A stretch of DNA of 33,824 bases from Zygnema cylindricum (lineage: Eukaryota > Streptophyta > Zygnematophyceae > Zygnematales > Zygnemataceae), in NCBI GenBank assembly GCA_037447655.1, contig JBBHKE010002480.1:1-33824 (forward strand). Direction: 5' to 3'. Of the stretch, positions 9,011 through 18,992 are shown one piece after another (within the stretch, counting starts at the first letter, position 1; the number at the start of each line of letters is the position of its first letter). The notes below the pieces were generated by a model. That model had not been told where the DNA came from. It made no database searches and saw only the letters and a program-made list of their open reading frames with translations. Both the position numbers and the translations under genes were made by a program.

Positions 9011-11021
9011 ATTTTGTCATCATATCAGCCACCATTTCCTCATCAGATCTATATAGAAGATTCACAATCTTATTTTCAACTTTTTCCCTCACAAAACTCA
9101 ATCTTATGTCCATATGTTTAGCTTTAAAATGATGTTTTGGATTACCTGCAATTCCAATGGCAGCTTGATTATCACAAAAGATTTCATACACTCACTTCTT
9201 CATATACCCCAGTTCTTGCAACAAGGACTTAACCCACATCAATTCTTTTACAGCAGAACAAGAGGCCATGTACTCAGCCTCCATAGTAGACTGAGCAACC
9301 ACCTTTTGTTGCTTACTGCTCCAACAGCAAGCACCTTCCCCTACATACAACACATACCCAGAAGTGCATATTCTCATAGGTGCGTCCCCATAACTGGCAT
9401 CACTCCAAGTAGTGATGTCAGTGTGCTCCCCTCCCAAATGCAACCATAACTCTTTGGTTCCCACCAGATATCTCATGACACTCTTGGCTGCCTCCTTGTC
9501 TCTCTTCTAAGGATCATTAAGACTCATAATGAGTACTCCAACTGCTGCCGCTATGTTCGGCCTGGTACAGTTCATAAAATAGATCAAACTTCCTACGACC
9601 TGTCTATAAGGGATAGACTCCATAAACTCTCTCTCATCTAGACTCATCCGATCATCTAAGATCACCACTCCTCCTTCTACACTTCTATCACTCATTTTTT
9701 TCAAGTCCATGGGATTGGTACAACTGTTAGCCTTTTCCATCAAGAATTTCTCAAGCATATTACCTATTGCTTCTTTCTGAGAAAACCATATAATCCTCTT
9801 CCCCCTATCTCTCTCCATTTGGATCCCGAAAATATATCTTGCCTCCCCTAAATCCTTCATATCAAATCTGCTTCTAATATCTTTCTTTAGCCTATTGATC
9901 TTTTCCAAGGATTTACTCAACACAAGCAGATCATCCACATAAATTGCAATAAAAATGACACCATTCTCATCTTCAAACATATAGATAGAATGGTCAGAGC
10001 TGATACGGATATATCCCAGACTGGTAAGAAACTCATCTAGTTTCTTATTCCACTGTCGGGGAGCCTGCTTTAGTCCATATAAGGACTTTATGAGCCTGCA
10101 GACTTTGCTCTCTTCTCCTTCTTCCACGAACCCCTCGGGTTGTCTCATGAAAATTTCTTCCTCTAACTCACCATTGAGGAAAGCAGTCTTAATGTCCATC
10201 TGATGTATTTCCATGTCTTCCGCTGCTGCCAGACTGAGGAGAATCCTTACTGATGGGAACCGAACAACTGGAGCAAAGGTCTCCTCATAGTCAATCCCCT
10301 CCTTTTGGGTGAACCCTTTTCGCAACCAATCGAGCGTTATATCTCTCAATGGTATTATCTGGGTTCAGCTTTTTTTTAAACACCCATTTACAGCCAATCA
10401 GTTTCCTATCCGGAAGGTAGTCAGCTAGTTCCCAAGTATTTACTTCCATGATAGAGGCCATCTCATCATTTATGGCTCTAATCAATTTGTCTTTCTCAGG
10501 ACTACTTACTGCCTCTGAGTATGACTGAGGCTCATCTGGGTGATATAGCTTAGTTACCTTGTAAGCCGCCTGTTTTTCCAGGATCCTTTTGCTGCTCCTT
10601 CTCCCCCCCTCAAACTCCGAAGTTGGGATGGAGGGAAGTCTTGGATTTCACCTTACTGTCTCATCGGCTCCCCTATCCATGGAAGCCAGTTTCGGTCCCT
10701 CCCCTTCTGTCTCCTCTAAGTCCATAGGAATGTGTGAGGTTTTCGGTGGATTGCGTGTGTCTTGGATCTCCCCTGAATTTGCAATTCCTGTTTGACTCAT
10801 GTCCATTTCCTCCTCACTTTCAGACTCAAATCTGATTCTTATCTTTTTGGTATATTTAAAAGGGTCAAATGACTTCCCTTCATCCATGACAACTAGGTGT
10901 TTAACCAGAATGATATCTCTCTTTGCTAAGTCATAGACTCTATATCCTTTGACATCCTCAACATATCCTACAAAGTATCTGGGTTTTCCCTTAGCATCTA
11001 GTTTCCAGTTTTTGTAAGGAA
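9011..11021 (-). pseudogene. Copia 2 polymerase: connector, reverse transcriptase, RNase H
   Basis: This is the best-preserved polymerase in the window. The minus strand reads from the linker after integrase (KGKPRYFV-like near 10980, VVMDEGKSFDPFKYTKKI near 10850-10890) into the reverse transcriptase start ([20 protein letters not shown], 10291-10485). After a frameshift near 10320, a 280-codon frame (9507-10349) carries [58 protein letters not shown] and the intact YVDD polymerase motif. RNase H follows (9006-9476) with CCWSSKQQKVVAQSTMEAEY and DNQAAIGIAGNPKHH. Gag, protease and integrase are missing: the body is cut at 11021 where it meets an oppositely oriented copia remnant. Confidence 0.9.
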
Positions 11022-11069
11022 AAATGCGGGTTGAAAAAAAATTAAAACTAGACTAGAAAATAAGGGGAG
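11022..11069 (+). pseudogene. Copia pol C-terminal remnant and polypurine tract before LTR-E
   Basis: A 48-bp plus-strand fragment matches the minus-strand end of copia 2 (7893-7981): GAAAAATGCGGG, then CTAGACTAGAAAATAAGGGGAG immediately before the TG of LTR-E. It shows LTR-E was once the 3' LTR of a plus-oriented element whose body has been deleted up to this point. The fragment joins the minus-oriented copia 2 head-on at about 11021. Confidence 0.7.
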
Positions 11070-12075
11070 TGATGAAATTAACTAAAGGTTTAATAGTATT
11101 TTCTAGCTCTAATTTAGATAAATACAAAAAGTGACAAGCGTAGGTAGTCTGCCTCCACCTATCTCTCTTCATCCCCCATATTTGTTGTAGTCACTAAAGG
11201 AGAGAGAGAGAATAGTGGATCCATGGCTGCCTCAGCTCCACCTGTGCAGTACAAGAGTGACCTAAGTCACTCTCAACAAAAGGTTGAGTCTGGCAGGACT
11301 CGAACCTCCGACCGGTAGAGTATGGCGTAGCCGTTCGCTCTAACCAGTCTGTCGTAGAAGTTTGCTAGGTATATAGGGTTTTATAAATATTTGAACAGTG
11401 TTACTCTAGCTATTGCGATTAATGGGAATACAAGCATAGATACATAGAACGAGTTAAATACAGTACGGATATGATTCCGCACGAAACAAATGAATCAGAA
11501 ATTTGTTTCGACGTTTGAGGTCAAATACTAAATTCTATCCAACGGCGCACATCATCGCCGAGATCTTGGAATGGTCACTTTGGCATTTTGTGACGTGGCA
11601 TGACCTAGCGCCACGTGGAGAGGTAACAGTCGGTCGCGAGAATTCCGAGGAACGTTTTAACGAGCGAAAAGTGGACACGCGTCAGCTTAATGGCCTTGTC
11701 GTACAAAGGTCTTAAAAAAAGTACATCGGCAGTAGTATTTTCTTGTACGGTACTGTGTTCAGATTGGTTTGTACAGTTAGTAGATAGGGGTTGTGAGATG
11801 GAGCTAGGACTTAGAAAAATCTGGTGGATGGTCTTCTCTCTCATTGAGAGTTTGTATTTATTGGCATCTTTGTCACCCTGTAACTTATCGCCTGGTTGGT
11901 CGTTTTCAGTGATTTTTTTTGCTACGGACTCAAGGGAGTCCATGTTGCACAAGGGTGCAATCAAACTATCATTTTGCCTTCTTGGGCATCAGTGGTTGTG
12001 GCTTGAAGTGGGTTAGTTAAAAAGTATTTAGAGGCTTCCTGTATTCTGTAGTCCAATAGATGACACCGAATTTCA
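11070..12075 (+). mobile_element. LTR-E: copia-family LTR, plus orientation
   Basis: The 1006-bp block starts TGATGAAATTAAC and ends CACCGAATTTCA. It contains the antisense tRNA-like cassette, a CACGTG word near 11611, five GTAC words around 11699-11775, a reverse CCAAT box near 11765 and an eroded TATA region near 11847. It is preceded by a polypurine tract as a 3' LTR should be, yet followed directly by the middle of a same-strand gag (copia 3) with no primer-binding site. This indicates deletion or recombination between two elements. No target duplication is visible. Confidence 0.85.
11284..11360 (-). other. tRNA-like cassette inside LTR-E (best-preserved copy)
   Basis: The reverse complement reads GACTGGTTAGAGCGAACGG (D-arm-like), then CTACGCCATACTCTACCGG, then GGAGGTTCGAGTCCTGCC. 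GGTTCGAGTCC is an exact match to the RNA polymerase III B-box consensus and the T stem pairs at four of five positions. The first ~10 nt of a tRNA and the acceptor stem are not present. About 150 bp of SINE-like body follows on the same strand, to about 11135. Confidence 0.62.
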
Positions 12076-14070
12076 GAAGTTACCCGACAAGTACAGGAAC
12101 ATAGTGTACCCAGTACAAGAAATGACTGACAGTTCATGGAAGTGGAATACATTGGTCCAGATGATAGTTGTGCAAGAGAACACGATTGAGATTATGAGAG
12201 GAGGAAAGAGCGTACAAGCTCTAGCTGCCGGAGCGGAACAGTGGAGGAAAGACCCGAAGAAATTAAACAAAGGGGAAATAGATCAGGTTGAAGGACCGAG
12301 GCCCCCAAAGGTCCTTTGTCAATTCTGCAAAAAGCCGAGACACTTCATAGCGGATTGTGTCAAGTTGTCAAAAGTGAGGCTCTAAGGTAACCATGGAGGG
12401 GATTATTTCGGAGGGGAGAAGAATGCGCTTGTGGTCACAAAAAGTGAAAGGCGAAACCAAGGACGAGTCCTCTGAGGAAGAGGATGGGGGACTCTTTCTT
12501 GACGAGAATTTGCAGTAGAAGGAGATTCCTCGAAAACAAAAGTGTGCCCTCGGCGCCATTCAGGAAGCTCCACAGGAAGGATGGATCATCGACTCAAGTG
12601 CATCCATGCATATGTGTCGTGACAAGCATCTTTTTACCAAGCTAAGAAAGGTTCCCACAGTTGAGATTGAGTATGGGGATGGGAGAGTAGTACCACAGAT
12701 CTAGTGGGCTCGGTAGATCTGAAAGTCTTAGTGGAGGGTAATACTTCTATACTCACTTCTCATATGTACTTTACATTCATCAGCTGAGTAAAAATCTTGT
12801 CTCTATGTCTGTATCAGATGACAAAGAGTTTGATACCTTCACTTAAAAGGGAGTCTTTACAGCTAAGTATGGGGATGAGGTCTACATCACGGCAGATAAG
12901 GGTAGCCAAGGAATGTTTAGGCTTAACTTAAGTAATGAAAAGAAGAATGATTACTATGATGGTGTTCCAAAGTTGATGATTTGGCAAAAGCGGTTGGGGC
13001 ATTTGTATTTTGATAGGTTGAGGGAAATGATGAAGCTTTGTGTAGTAGAAGGCATTCTGTTTGGAGATAATGAAATTGTCAATAATTGTAGTGGTTGTGC
13101 CCAAGGTAAGACTCACAGACTTCCCTTTCTAAAAGCCGTTACTTATAGAGGTGAGAAAGTACTAGATCTAGTCCACCTTATTATCTGGGGACCAGCAAGA
13201 GTACCTTCGGTTGGAGGGAAATTTTTATGCTGACAATAACCGATGAGTGGTCCGAATATTCTAGAGTCTACTTTTTAAATACAATGGCTGAACACCAATA
13301 TATTTCAAAGAATATAAAGCTTGGAGTGAAAAATTGCACGGAACCCCCATTAAGAGAATAAGGTGTGATAATGGAGTAGAGTATACTTCTAACCAATTTT
13401 AGGAGTATTTGAGGGATGAGGGAGTTCAGCATCAAAAAACTGTGTCGCATAATCCAAAGAAAAATAGGGTAGCTGAGAGGTTGAACCGGACTCTATGAGA
13501 TAGTGTATGAAGTATGTTGGCCGACAAGAAGATAGGAAAAAGATTTTTGGCAAAAGTCATTAACGGTGCTAACTACATTAAGAATAGAGTCTTTACTTTA
13601 GCTGTGAAAGGAATGACACCTTATGAGAGATGGGTTGGAGGGATACCAGATATTTCTCACTTGAAAGTATTTGGTAGTCAAGTTTACAGACTTGATACGG
13701 ATAAGAAAAACTGGAAACTAAACGCTAAGGGTAAACCACGATATTTTGTGTGATATGATGAGGATGTCAATGGATATAGAGTCAAATGACTTCCCTTCAT
13801 CCATGACAACTAGGTGTTTTACTGTAATGATATCTTGCTTTGCTATGTCACTACAAATATACCAAGAAAATAAGAATCAGTTTTGAGTACGAGAGTGAGG
13901 AGGACTCTGTTCTGCCCGAAAAGGGACCTAAGTGAAACAGTGAATGCAGATTCAGGGGAGATTCATGATAGAGGAAACATACCGGAAGCTCCTACGCACT
14001 CCGAGGAGACAGAAGAGGAGGAACCGGAACCGGCTTCCATGGATAGGGATCCGACGAGACAGTGAAATGG
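12076..14070 (+). pseudogene. Copia 3: gag C-terminus, protease, integrase and linker
   Basis: Plus-strand pieces give a gag end with an intact CCHC knuckle (CQFCKKPRHFIADC, about 12318-12360), a protease with DSSAS instead of DSGAS (about 12590), and the integrase zinc region with HLYFDRLREM and NNCSGCAQGK (12913-13233). The integrase core follows. HLIIW replaces the usual HTDIW, so the first catalytic Asp is gone, but VAERLNRTL keeps the catalytic Glu. Then come ADKKIGKRFLAK and TPYERWVGG (13514-13753), and the acidic linker to about 14070 with a local inversion. Reverse transcriptase and RNase H are absent. Stops and frameshifts occur throughout. Confidence 0.87.
13783..13850. other. 68-bp in-place inversion within copia 3 linker
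   Basis: The plus-strand copia 3 linker reads normally up to GGATATAGAGT (13772-13782) and again from CTACAAATATACC (13851). The 68 bp between them is the reverse complement of what belongs there. As written, CAAATGACTTCCCTTCATCC matches the plus strand of copia 2 at 10865-10884, whose gene is on the minus strand. Reversing it would fill the expected linker position without gaps beyond a few bases. See the findings. Confidence 0.85.
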
Positions 14071-14147
14071 ATTTGAGGAGAGAAATCCCAGACCATATAA
14101 CTGACTGGGCGGGACTTAAAACGGAAAAGCGAGGCCATGAAAACAAA

Positions 14148-14400
14148 CAAGCGGAGCCGAGGAGGGGAGGAGGAAGGAGGGAGGGAGGAAGGAATGGAGC
14201 AGGGAGGGAGGGGGGGAAGGGTGGAGGGGAAGGAATGGAGGAATGGAGGGAGGAAGGAGATGGAGGGGAATGGGAGGGAGGGAGGGAAGTGAGATAAAGA
14301 GGGAGGAGGAAGAGGAGGAGAGGGAGGACCATAGTTTAAGAGGAAAGGAAAGGAGGAAAGGAGGGAGGGAATGGGTGGAATGGAAAAGAAAATATGAGGA
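14148..14400 (+). repeat. Purine-rich GGA/GGGA low-complexity tract
   Basis: About 250 bp is almost entirely G and A on the plus strand, built from imperfect GGAGGGA and GGAAGGA units. Long open frames on both strands here are compositional artefacts. It separates copia 3 from element 4. Homopurine-homopyrimidine DNA of this kind can adopt triplex structures. Confidence 0.85.
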
Positions 14401-14407
14401 CAAGGAA

Positions 14408-14570
14408 GATGGGATTTCGAAGTATTTTAAGTTGTCTTCTATGTTAGTTGATTGATTCGATATGTTGTGTCGTGCTGCTTTGTTGTTTAGTGCGAACTCC
14501 AGCGCATGTATGAATTCCAGATATTTTGGTGTCAGTTGTGGTTTAACGATTCTCCCAATATGAGGGGGGT
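14408..14570 (+). mobile_element. Remnant of an element-4-type internal 3' end with polypurine tract
   Basis: The sequence matches the 3' internal end of element 4 in two blocks: 14411-14443 with 18256-18290, and 14444-14570 with 18990-19116. It runs up to the polypurine tract ATGAGGGGGG just before the LTR. It lacks the 695-bp MITE that separates those blocks downstream. A 3' internal end lying in front of the 5' LTR means two elements of this family once lay in tandem sharing this LTR. Confidence 0.8.
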
Positions 14571-15204
14571 TGTTAGGATATTGGACGAATCGGCGTCTGC
14601 CGAAATCGCGCCGGTTAATGTTTTGGTTCGATTCAGTATTGTTTCGTTAGTACTTTATTTTGTGTTTGTTTCGGTACAGTACTTTCGGTACTTATTGTTT
14701 CGAGTGAATTGGACGTCTGACGTTTTGGTTAAATGTTGGCGAAGAGCGACGCGATTCGCGTCACCAGAAATATTCAATACGTACGGCGAAGCAGCAGGAC
14801 TTTTTGTACAACCGATCCTTCATCGATCCTGCCACATTTTGTTTCGGTTCACGGGTTTTCTGGAAGGGAAGGGTAGCTCGAGTTAGCTCAGGAGCTGTAG
14901 GCTATGGTCGGCGCACCTTCGCGTGTATCTGGTCATCTTTGGTAGAGGGAGTTTGGTTAGTATTGTTTCTAGTGGTACTTGTTCTTTGTTTATGTAGAGG
15001 GTATTTAGTGGGTAAGTGGGAGTGGGTGAATTACATCGGAAGTGATCAATGGAGTAATTTGTGTTTGTATTTTGGAGGGGAAAAAGCCTCCGGTGAAATA
15101 TATGACTTTTGTCGGTTCTCTTTGTTATCTTTTCTTTATTTTTCTTTATCTTGTCTTGCTCCCGCTGTGGTGTATCTGCTGGTGTTTTATTTATCTTTTC
15201 ATCA
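14571..15204 (+). mobile_element. Element 4 5' LTR
   Basis: The 634-bp LTR starts TGTTAGGATATTGG and ends CATCA just before a tRNA-iMet-type primer-binding site. The first ~282 bp recur at 19117-19398 with about ten differences by eye, mostly transitions. It contains four GTAC words within about 14656-14695 and a GGAGG...CCTCC inverted repeat near 15073-15091. It is unrelated in sequence to LTRs A-E apart from the TGTT start. Confidence 0.88.
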
Positions 15205-15206
15205 AT

Positions 15207-15219
15207 TGGTATCGGAGTG
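15207..15219 (+). other. Primer-binding site of element 4
   Basis: TGGTATCGGAGTG begins two bases after the LTR end. The first seven bases match the usual plant copia primer site complementary to initiator tRNA-Met (TGGTATCAGAGC). It marks the true start of the internal region and confirms the LTR boundary. Confidence 0.8.
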
Positions 15220-15250
15220 TTATTAGTGCACAGTGGCGAGTGTGGTTGCG

Positions 15251-17044
15251 ATGGGGAAAAACACGAACAAGGCTTCCCCCTTTACGCCATCGTCATCCTT
15301 TCCTCCTTTGAAGACTTGGGATGATCAATCTGATCCTCCCAAAGAAACGGTTGAAGCTAGTTTCGGAGTTGTGGATCCTCATCCCTCGGATCCACCGATT
15401 TAAAAGAAAGGTGGAGGAGCCGGTGTTACGGAGGGACAATTAAGTTCACTTTTCGATAGACTCCTCACCCTTATGGATCAACGATTTTTAGACCTTAATC
15501 GAAGGATCCTGAATGTGAGCCGAGGTGATCCAAATGACGGCTATTGTAATGGAGGAAATCCAGCTGATGTGAACAAAATGGAGAAAGCTATTGTCGACAA
15601 TGACTCAGACTTGGAAGAAGGAGTCGAGCAAGAAAATTCATATTCTATGCTGGGGAAATCAGTGATATTCAACGGCACCAATTATGCAACGTGGAAAAAA
15701 TACATCAAGACCCAATTGGTGTTGCGTCATCTTTGGAAGGTGGTAACTGGAGAGGAGGAGCGCCCAGATTTTGACCGAATTGCTTGAGGAAAATGGAAAC
15801 GAAAAGACTTGGCAGCAATCGCCGGACTCATGCAATCCTGCACGCCGACTATTCATGAACACTTCCTCACTCACGGGATAGCCCATGAGTGTTGGAAAGC
15901 TCTGGAGAATCAATTTAAAAAAGGTGGCCGAAATAAGGGCCAACATATTTTCGGAGATTTCATGCAATTTAAGTTTAGACATAATGAGTCCGTAGATGAC
16001 GCAGTAAAGAGGTATAATATCATTATAAAAAATTTGCTCAATAATGGTAGGATAATTATGGACGAAGATAAGGTCACAAGACTTTTGAATGCCTTACCAG
16101 AAAAGTTACTTCATTTGAAGCAAATCTTAAGTGTAAGCGATAATTGCACATTTGAGTATGCCATCAACTTTCTTAAAAATGTAGAGGATGAAGATAACTT
16201 TGCAAGAGAGTTTGATAATAGAGGAACGCTAAATGTAACCTCACCCAATGTCACAGATATTAATTATCACTGTGGCAAAAGGGGCGGTAGAGGTAGGGAA
16301 TTTAGAGGGAATCATGGAGGCAATAATTTTAAGGATGAAAATGGCAGCTCTAAAGATCAGGATCCGCATTCAGATTTTCGTAATGTAACTTGTTACTGTT
16401 GTAAGAAGCTCGGCCATATCTCGGCCTCTTGTCTGGATAAAGACAGACAATACTACTATTGTAGCTAGTGGGGCCACACCAGCCCACATTGCTTTTCTAA
16501 TAGCGACGACGTTGGAGGTCGCGGTGGCAATTATGGTGGTCGTGGCGGCGGCCGAATTGGTGGACGAGGCGGTGGTCGCTTCAGCGGCCATGGACATTTC
16601 TTTGATTCCGAAAAATTTGAAGGCGACGGAGGAGGACAGGTCTTCTCTTGTCTGAACCTGTCTACTCCTCTCACTGATATATTTTCGATTTTGGATTCGC
16701 CTACTGATATATTTTCGATTTTGGATTCGCCTACGTCAACTTTTTACGATCGTGTAACTGAACGAGATTGGATAATTGATTCGGGTGCGTCATACCACGT
16801 GTGTACTGACGTCACCTTATTTGTCGACTTGATTGAACTGGCGGCGCCTAAAATTATAACGGTTGCGAACGGCCAATTTGTTAACGTGGACCATATTCGC
16901 AGTGTACGGTTAAACTTACCTGTTTGGAAATCCGACGGCTCAAAATTCTTTACTGGATTTAAATTAACGAACTTCTTGTACTTGCCGGTTGGTTCAGTAA
17001 ATCTGTTGTCAATACCATCTGTTGTCAATACCGCAGCTTCAAAT
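15251..17044 (+). pseudogene. Element 4 gag-protease reading frame with three stops
   Basis: One reading frame runs from the ATG at 15251 to the hAT insertion at 17045, interrupted only by TAA (15401), TGA (15785) and TAG (16466). The product would start MGKNTNKASPF. It then has a gag core of the UBN2 type: MLGKSVIFNGTNYATWKKYI near 15640, then FKKGGRNKGQHIFGDFMQF and LLNALPEKLLHLK. An intact CCHC knuckle follows (CYCCKKLGHISASC, about 16390-16430), then a second knuckle whose first Cys is Tyr and which contains the TAG stop. Next are a Gly/Arg-rich RGG-like stretch (16510-16600) and a protease with intact DSGAS (about 16778). No integrase, reverse transcriptase or RNase H was recognised downstream, so it looks non-autonomous. 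Confidence 0.87.
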
Positions 17045-17501
17045 CATAGTTCAAAAGTAGGTGACCGTACGCCCATACAATATGCCTATTGTGTGCAAAA
17101 CATACAATATGGCCTTAAGACCCATATTGTATTGGCCGCAAAATGAAATAAAATAGTAACAGGGTTGAGTTGCACATGGATCAATAGAGAATTAAACGTC
17201 ATGTCTAAATTTGAAAAAAAAATCGGACAAACAAATATTTTTCTGTGAGTTTTGAGAGACTTTTTATTTAAACCGACAGATTTGGACGATCTGAGGGTCG
17301 TTGATGAAAGTAATCATCAAAGAACATCACATAAAAAGCCCATAACACAACTTTCGATAGGACTATCGTTAGATTTGGACGATCGGACGGTCGCTGATGA
17401 AAGTAGCGATTTAAGAAGATCACATGGAAAGCCCGTAACACAACTTCCGCTAAAGGCGGCCTACAAAAGGCCTACCAAAAAACGCCTACTTTTGAACTAT
17501 G
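17045..17501. mobile_element. Non-autonomous hAT-type MITE with 8-bp target duplication
   Basis: The 457-bp element has perfect 17-bp terminal inverted repeats (CATAGTTCAAAAGTAGG at the left, its complement at the right). It is flanked by the perfect 8-bp duplication CTTCAAAT (17037-17044 and 17502-17509), which fits the hAT pattern nTnnnnAn. Inside are a 12-bp inverted repeat (17101-17112 with 17122-17133) and two ~93-bp direct repeats (17278-17370 and 17371-17456). No transposase is encoded. Short ORFs in it are incidental. Confidence 0.92.
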
Positions 17502-18291
17502 CTTCAAATAATCGGCTGCAGTGTAGTCTTACATTGTGACGGTTCTATCCAGATCGTACGGGAAGATGGCGCTGTGATTGGAGAAGGATTTGTGACGGAC
17601 TCCATGTACAGCAAACTGTGTTGGAAACGACCAAAGTCTAACATTTCGATGGACGAATCTGTGAAGTATATTGGAGAGGAAAATTCAGGATGTCATTCTC
17701 CTTTGAAGCGGAGGAGATTGACTTCCTCGCTTAAAAAAATTATGACGTGAAAAAAAATGCGGCTGATGACCTGCAGTCGTACGTTGAAGGAGAAGGTCGA
17801 AGGAATGGAGATCAGATGCGACATCCTCTATGTTTAACAAAAAAAAAAAAATTGAAGTGAACAGTGAAGAGAGGCGAATGACAAATGAAGAGGGAGAAAT
17901 AATTTCCGTCTGTGTTCGCAATTTCGTATGCGCACACGTTAATTGATATTGATGGAAGTTATTCGTATGGAGAGGAGAATGTGACGTCACGAAGTTGAAA
18001 TGTCGGTTGTCAGAATTTGAGAGGAATGTGGAGTACGGCAAAACTGTTCGATTGCTACAGGATATATGCCGATTATTAATGTCTGCAGTTTACTGGAGGG
18101 GCGACTGAACCCGTTTAGCGGTTAACTGTTTGGCAATGTGTACGTACCATGGTTATGAGGGGGCGGTCGCTAATGGAGTTTATTACGCCATTTGTCGCTT
18201 TTCATTATGACGGGGTTTGGCGCATATTTTGAGAAGCGGTTGTGTGGACGATGTTGATGGGGTTTCGAAGTATTTTAAGTTGTCTTCTATG
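17502..18291 (+). mobile_element. Element 4 internal region downstream of the hAT insertion
   Basis: The first part continues the post-protease region of a copia polyprotein: LQIIGCSVVLHCDGSIQIV near 17501-17557, then EDGAVIGEGFVTDSMYSKL. This resembles the segment that normally precedes the integrase zinc region. After about 17740 I see no recognisable domain, only A-rich and mixed sequence to the MITE at 18295. The integrase and reverse transcriptase are therefore deleted or were never present. Confidence 0.65.
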
Positions 18292-18294
18292 TCA

Positions 18295-18989
18295 GAGCGT
18301 TGTTCCATTAGGCGGTCTCTGTAAACATCAAAAATTGGTTTACTGAAGCGAGCGTTCCATTGTGCCGGTTCAGTAACCGATATTTGTTTTTGCGTGGCAC
18401 ACTTTGATTTGGCCACGTAATAAAATATTACGATTCTGGTAATCTCAGAGAATCTCTGGCAGCAAATTGTGACCACGTATTCGTACAAGCGAAGGTAAAA
18501 AGTGACTCGTACGACGTATTGAATAAAATCTGTACGAGCGGACAAAACTTAAGATTTGTAAATGCGTACGCAAATGTCAAAATGGTTAGTGGATCGCGTG
18601 AAACAATATCCTCCATCAAAGATTTTTTTGCGTCTTCCGGTGGCCTCGCATCCTCCCTGGCGGAAGGCATATGTCATATGCGACGTGTACCCACTTGGTC
18701 GCGCGGTCGTCGTGGATATTTGTTCACTTTTCAACGAGGCACGATGTTATTCGTTTAGGCGCTAAAAATTGACCTACTCCGGGTCACTTATTGTGAACTG
18801 AAAGTGTCAAACGATGGAGTATCCTATTATGCATCCGACGGTCCACGTTTACGCCCATAAACGTGGAGAATCAAATCCCTCATATTGTAGGCTTGTTTTT
18901 CTGACATTTTATTTTTTTGGTACGGTAATGTACGAAAGAGTACGGATTTCAGTAGACAACGGCATTTTTCCCCTAATGGAACCTTAACC
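18295..18989. mobile_element. Tourist-like (PIF/Harbinger) MITE 1
   Basis: The 695-bp element is flanked by TCA (18292-18294) and TTA (18990-18992), a 3-bp target duplication with one change. The right terminal inverted repeat reads GGTTAAGGTTCCATTAGG inward. The left end, GAGCGTTGTTCCATTAGG, is decayed in its first seven bases but keeps GTTCCATTAGG. The empty site is preserved at 14443-14446. The end region shares GTACGG words and order with MITE 2. No transposase is present. Confidence 0.85.
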
Positions 18990-18992
18990 TTA

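Noticed and set aside
11284-11360. A functional tRNA gene
   Set aside because: The acceptor stem and first part of the D arm are missing and the anticodon arm does not pair properly; only a tRNA-derived cassette is supported.
9011-14070. Copia 2 and copia 3 as two halves of one element split by an inversion
   Set aside because: Both contain the linker around KGKPRYFV to KYTKKI with different substitutions, so they overlap and are separate copies.
13944-14455. Long ORFs on both strands in the GGA-rich tract
   Set aside because: They are low-complexity translations (Gly/Glu/Arg on one strand, Pro/Ser/Leu on the other) of a purine repeat.
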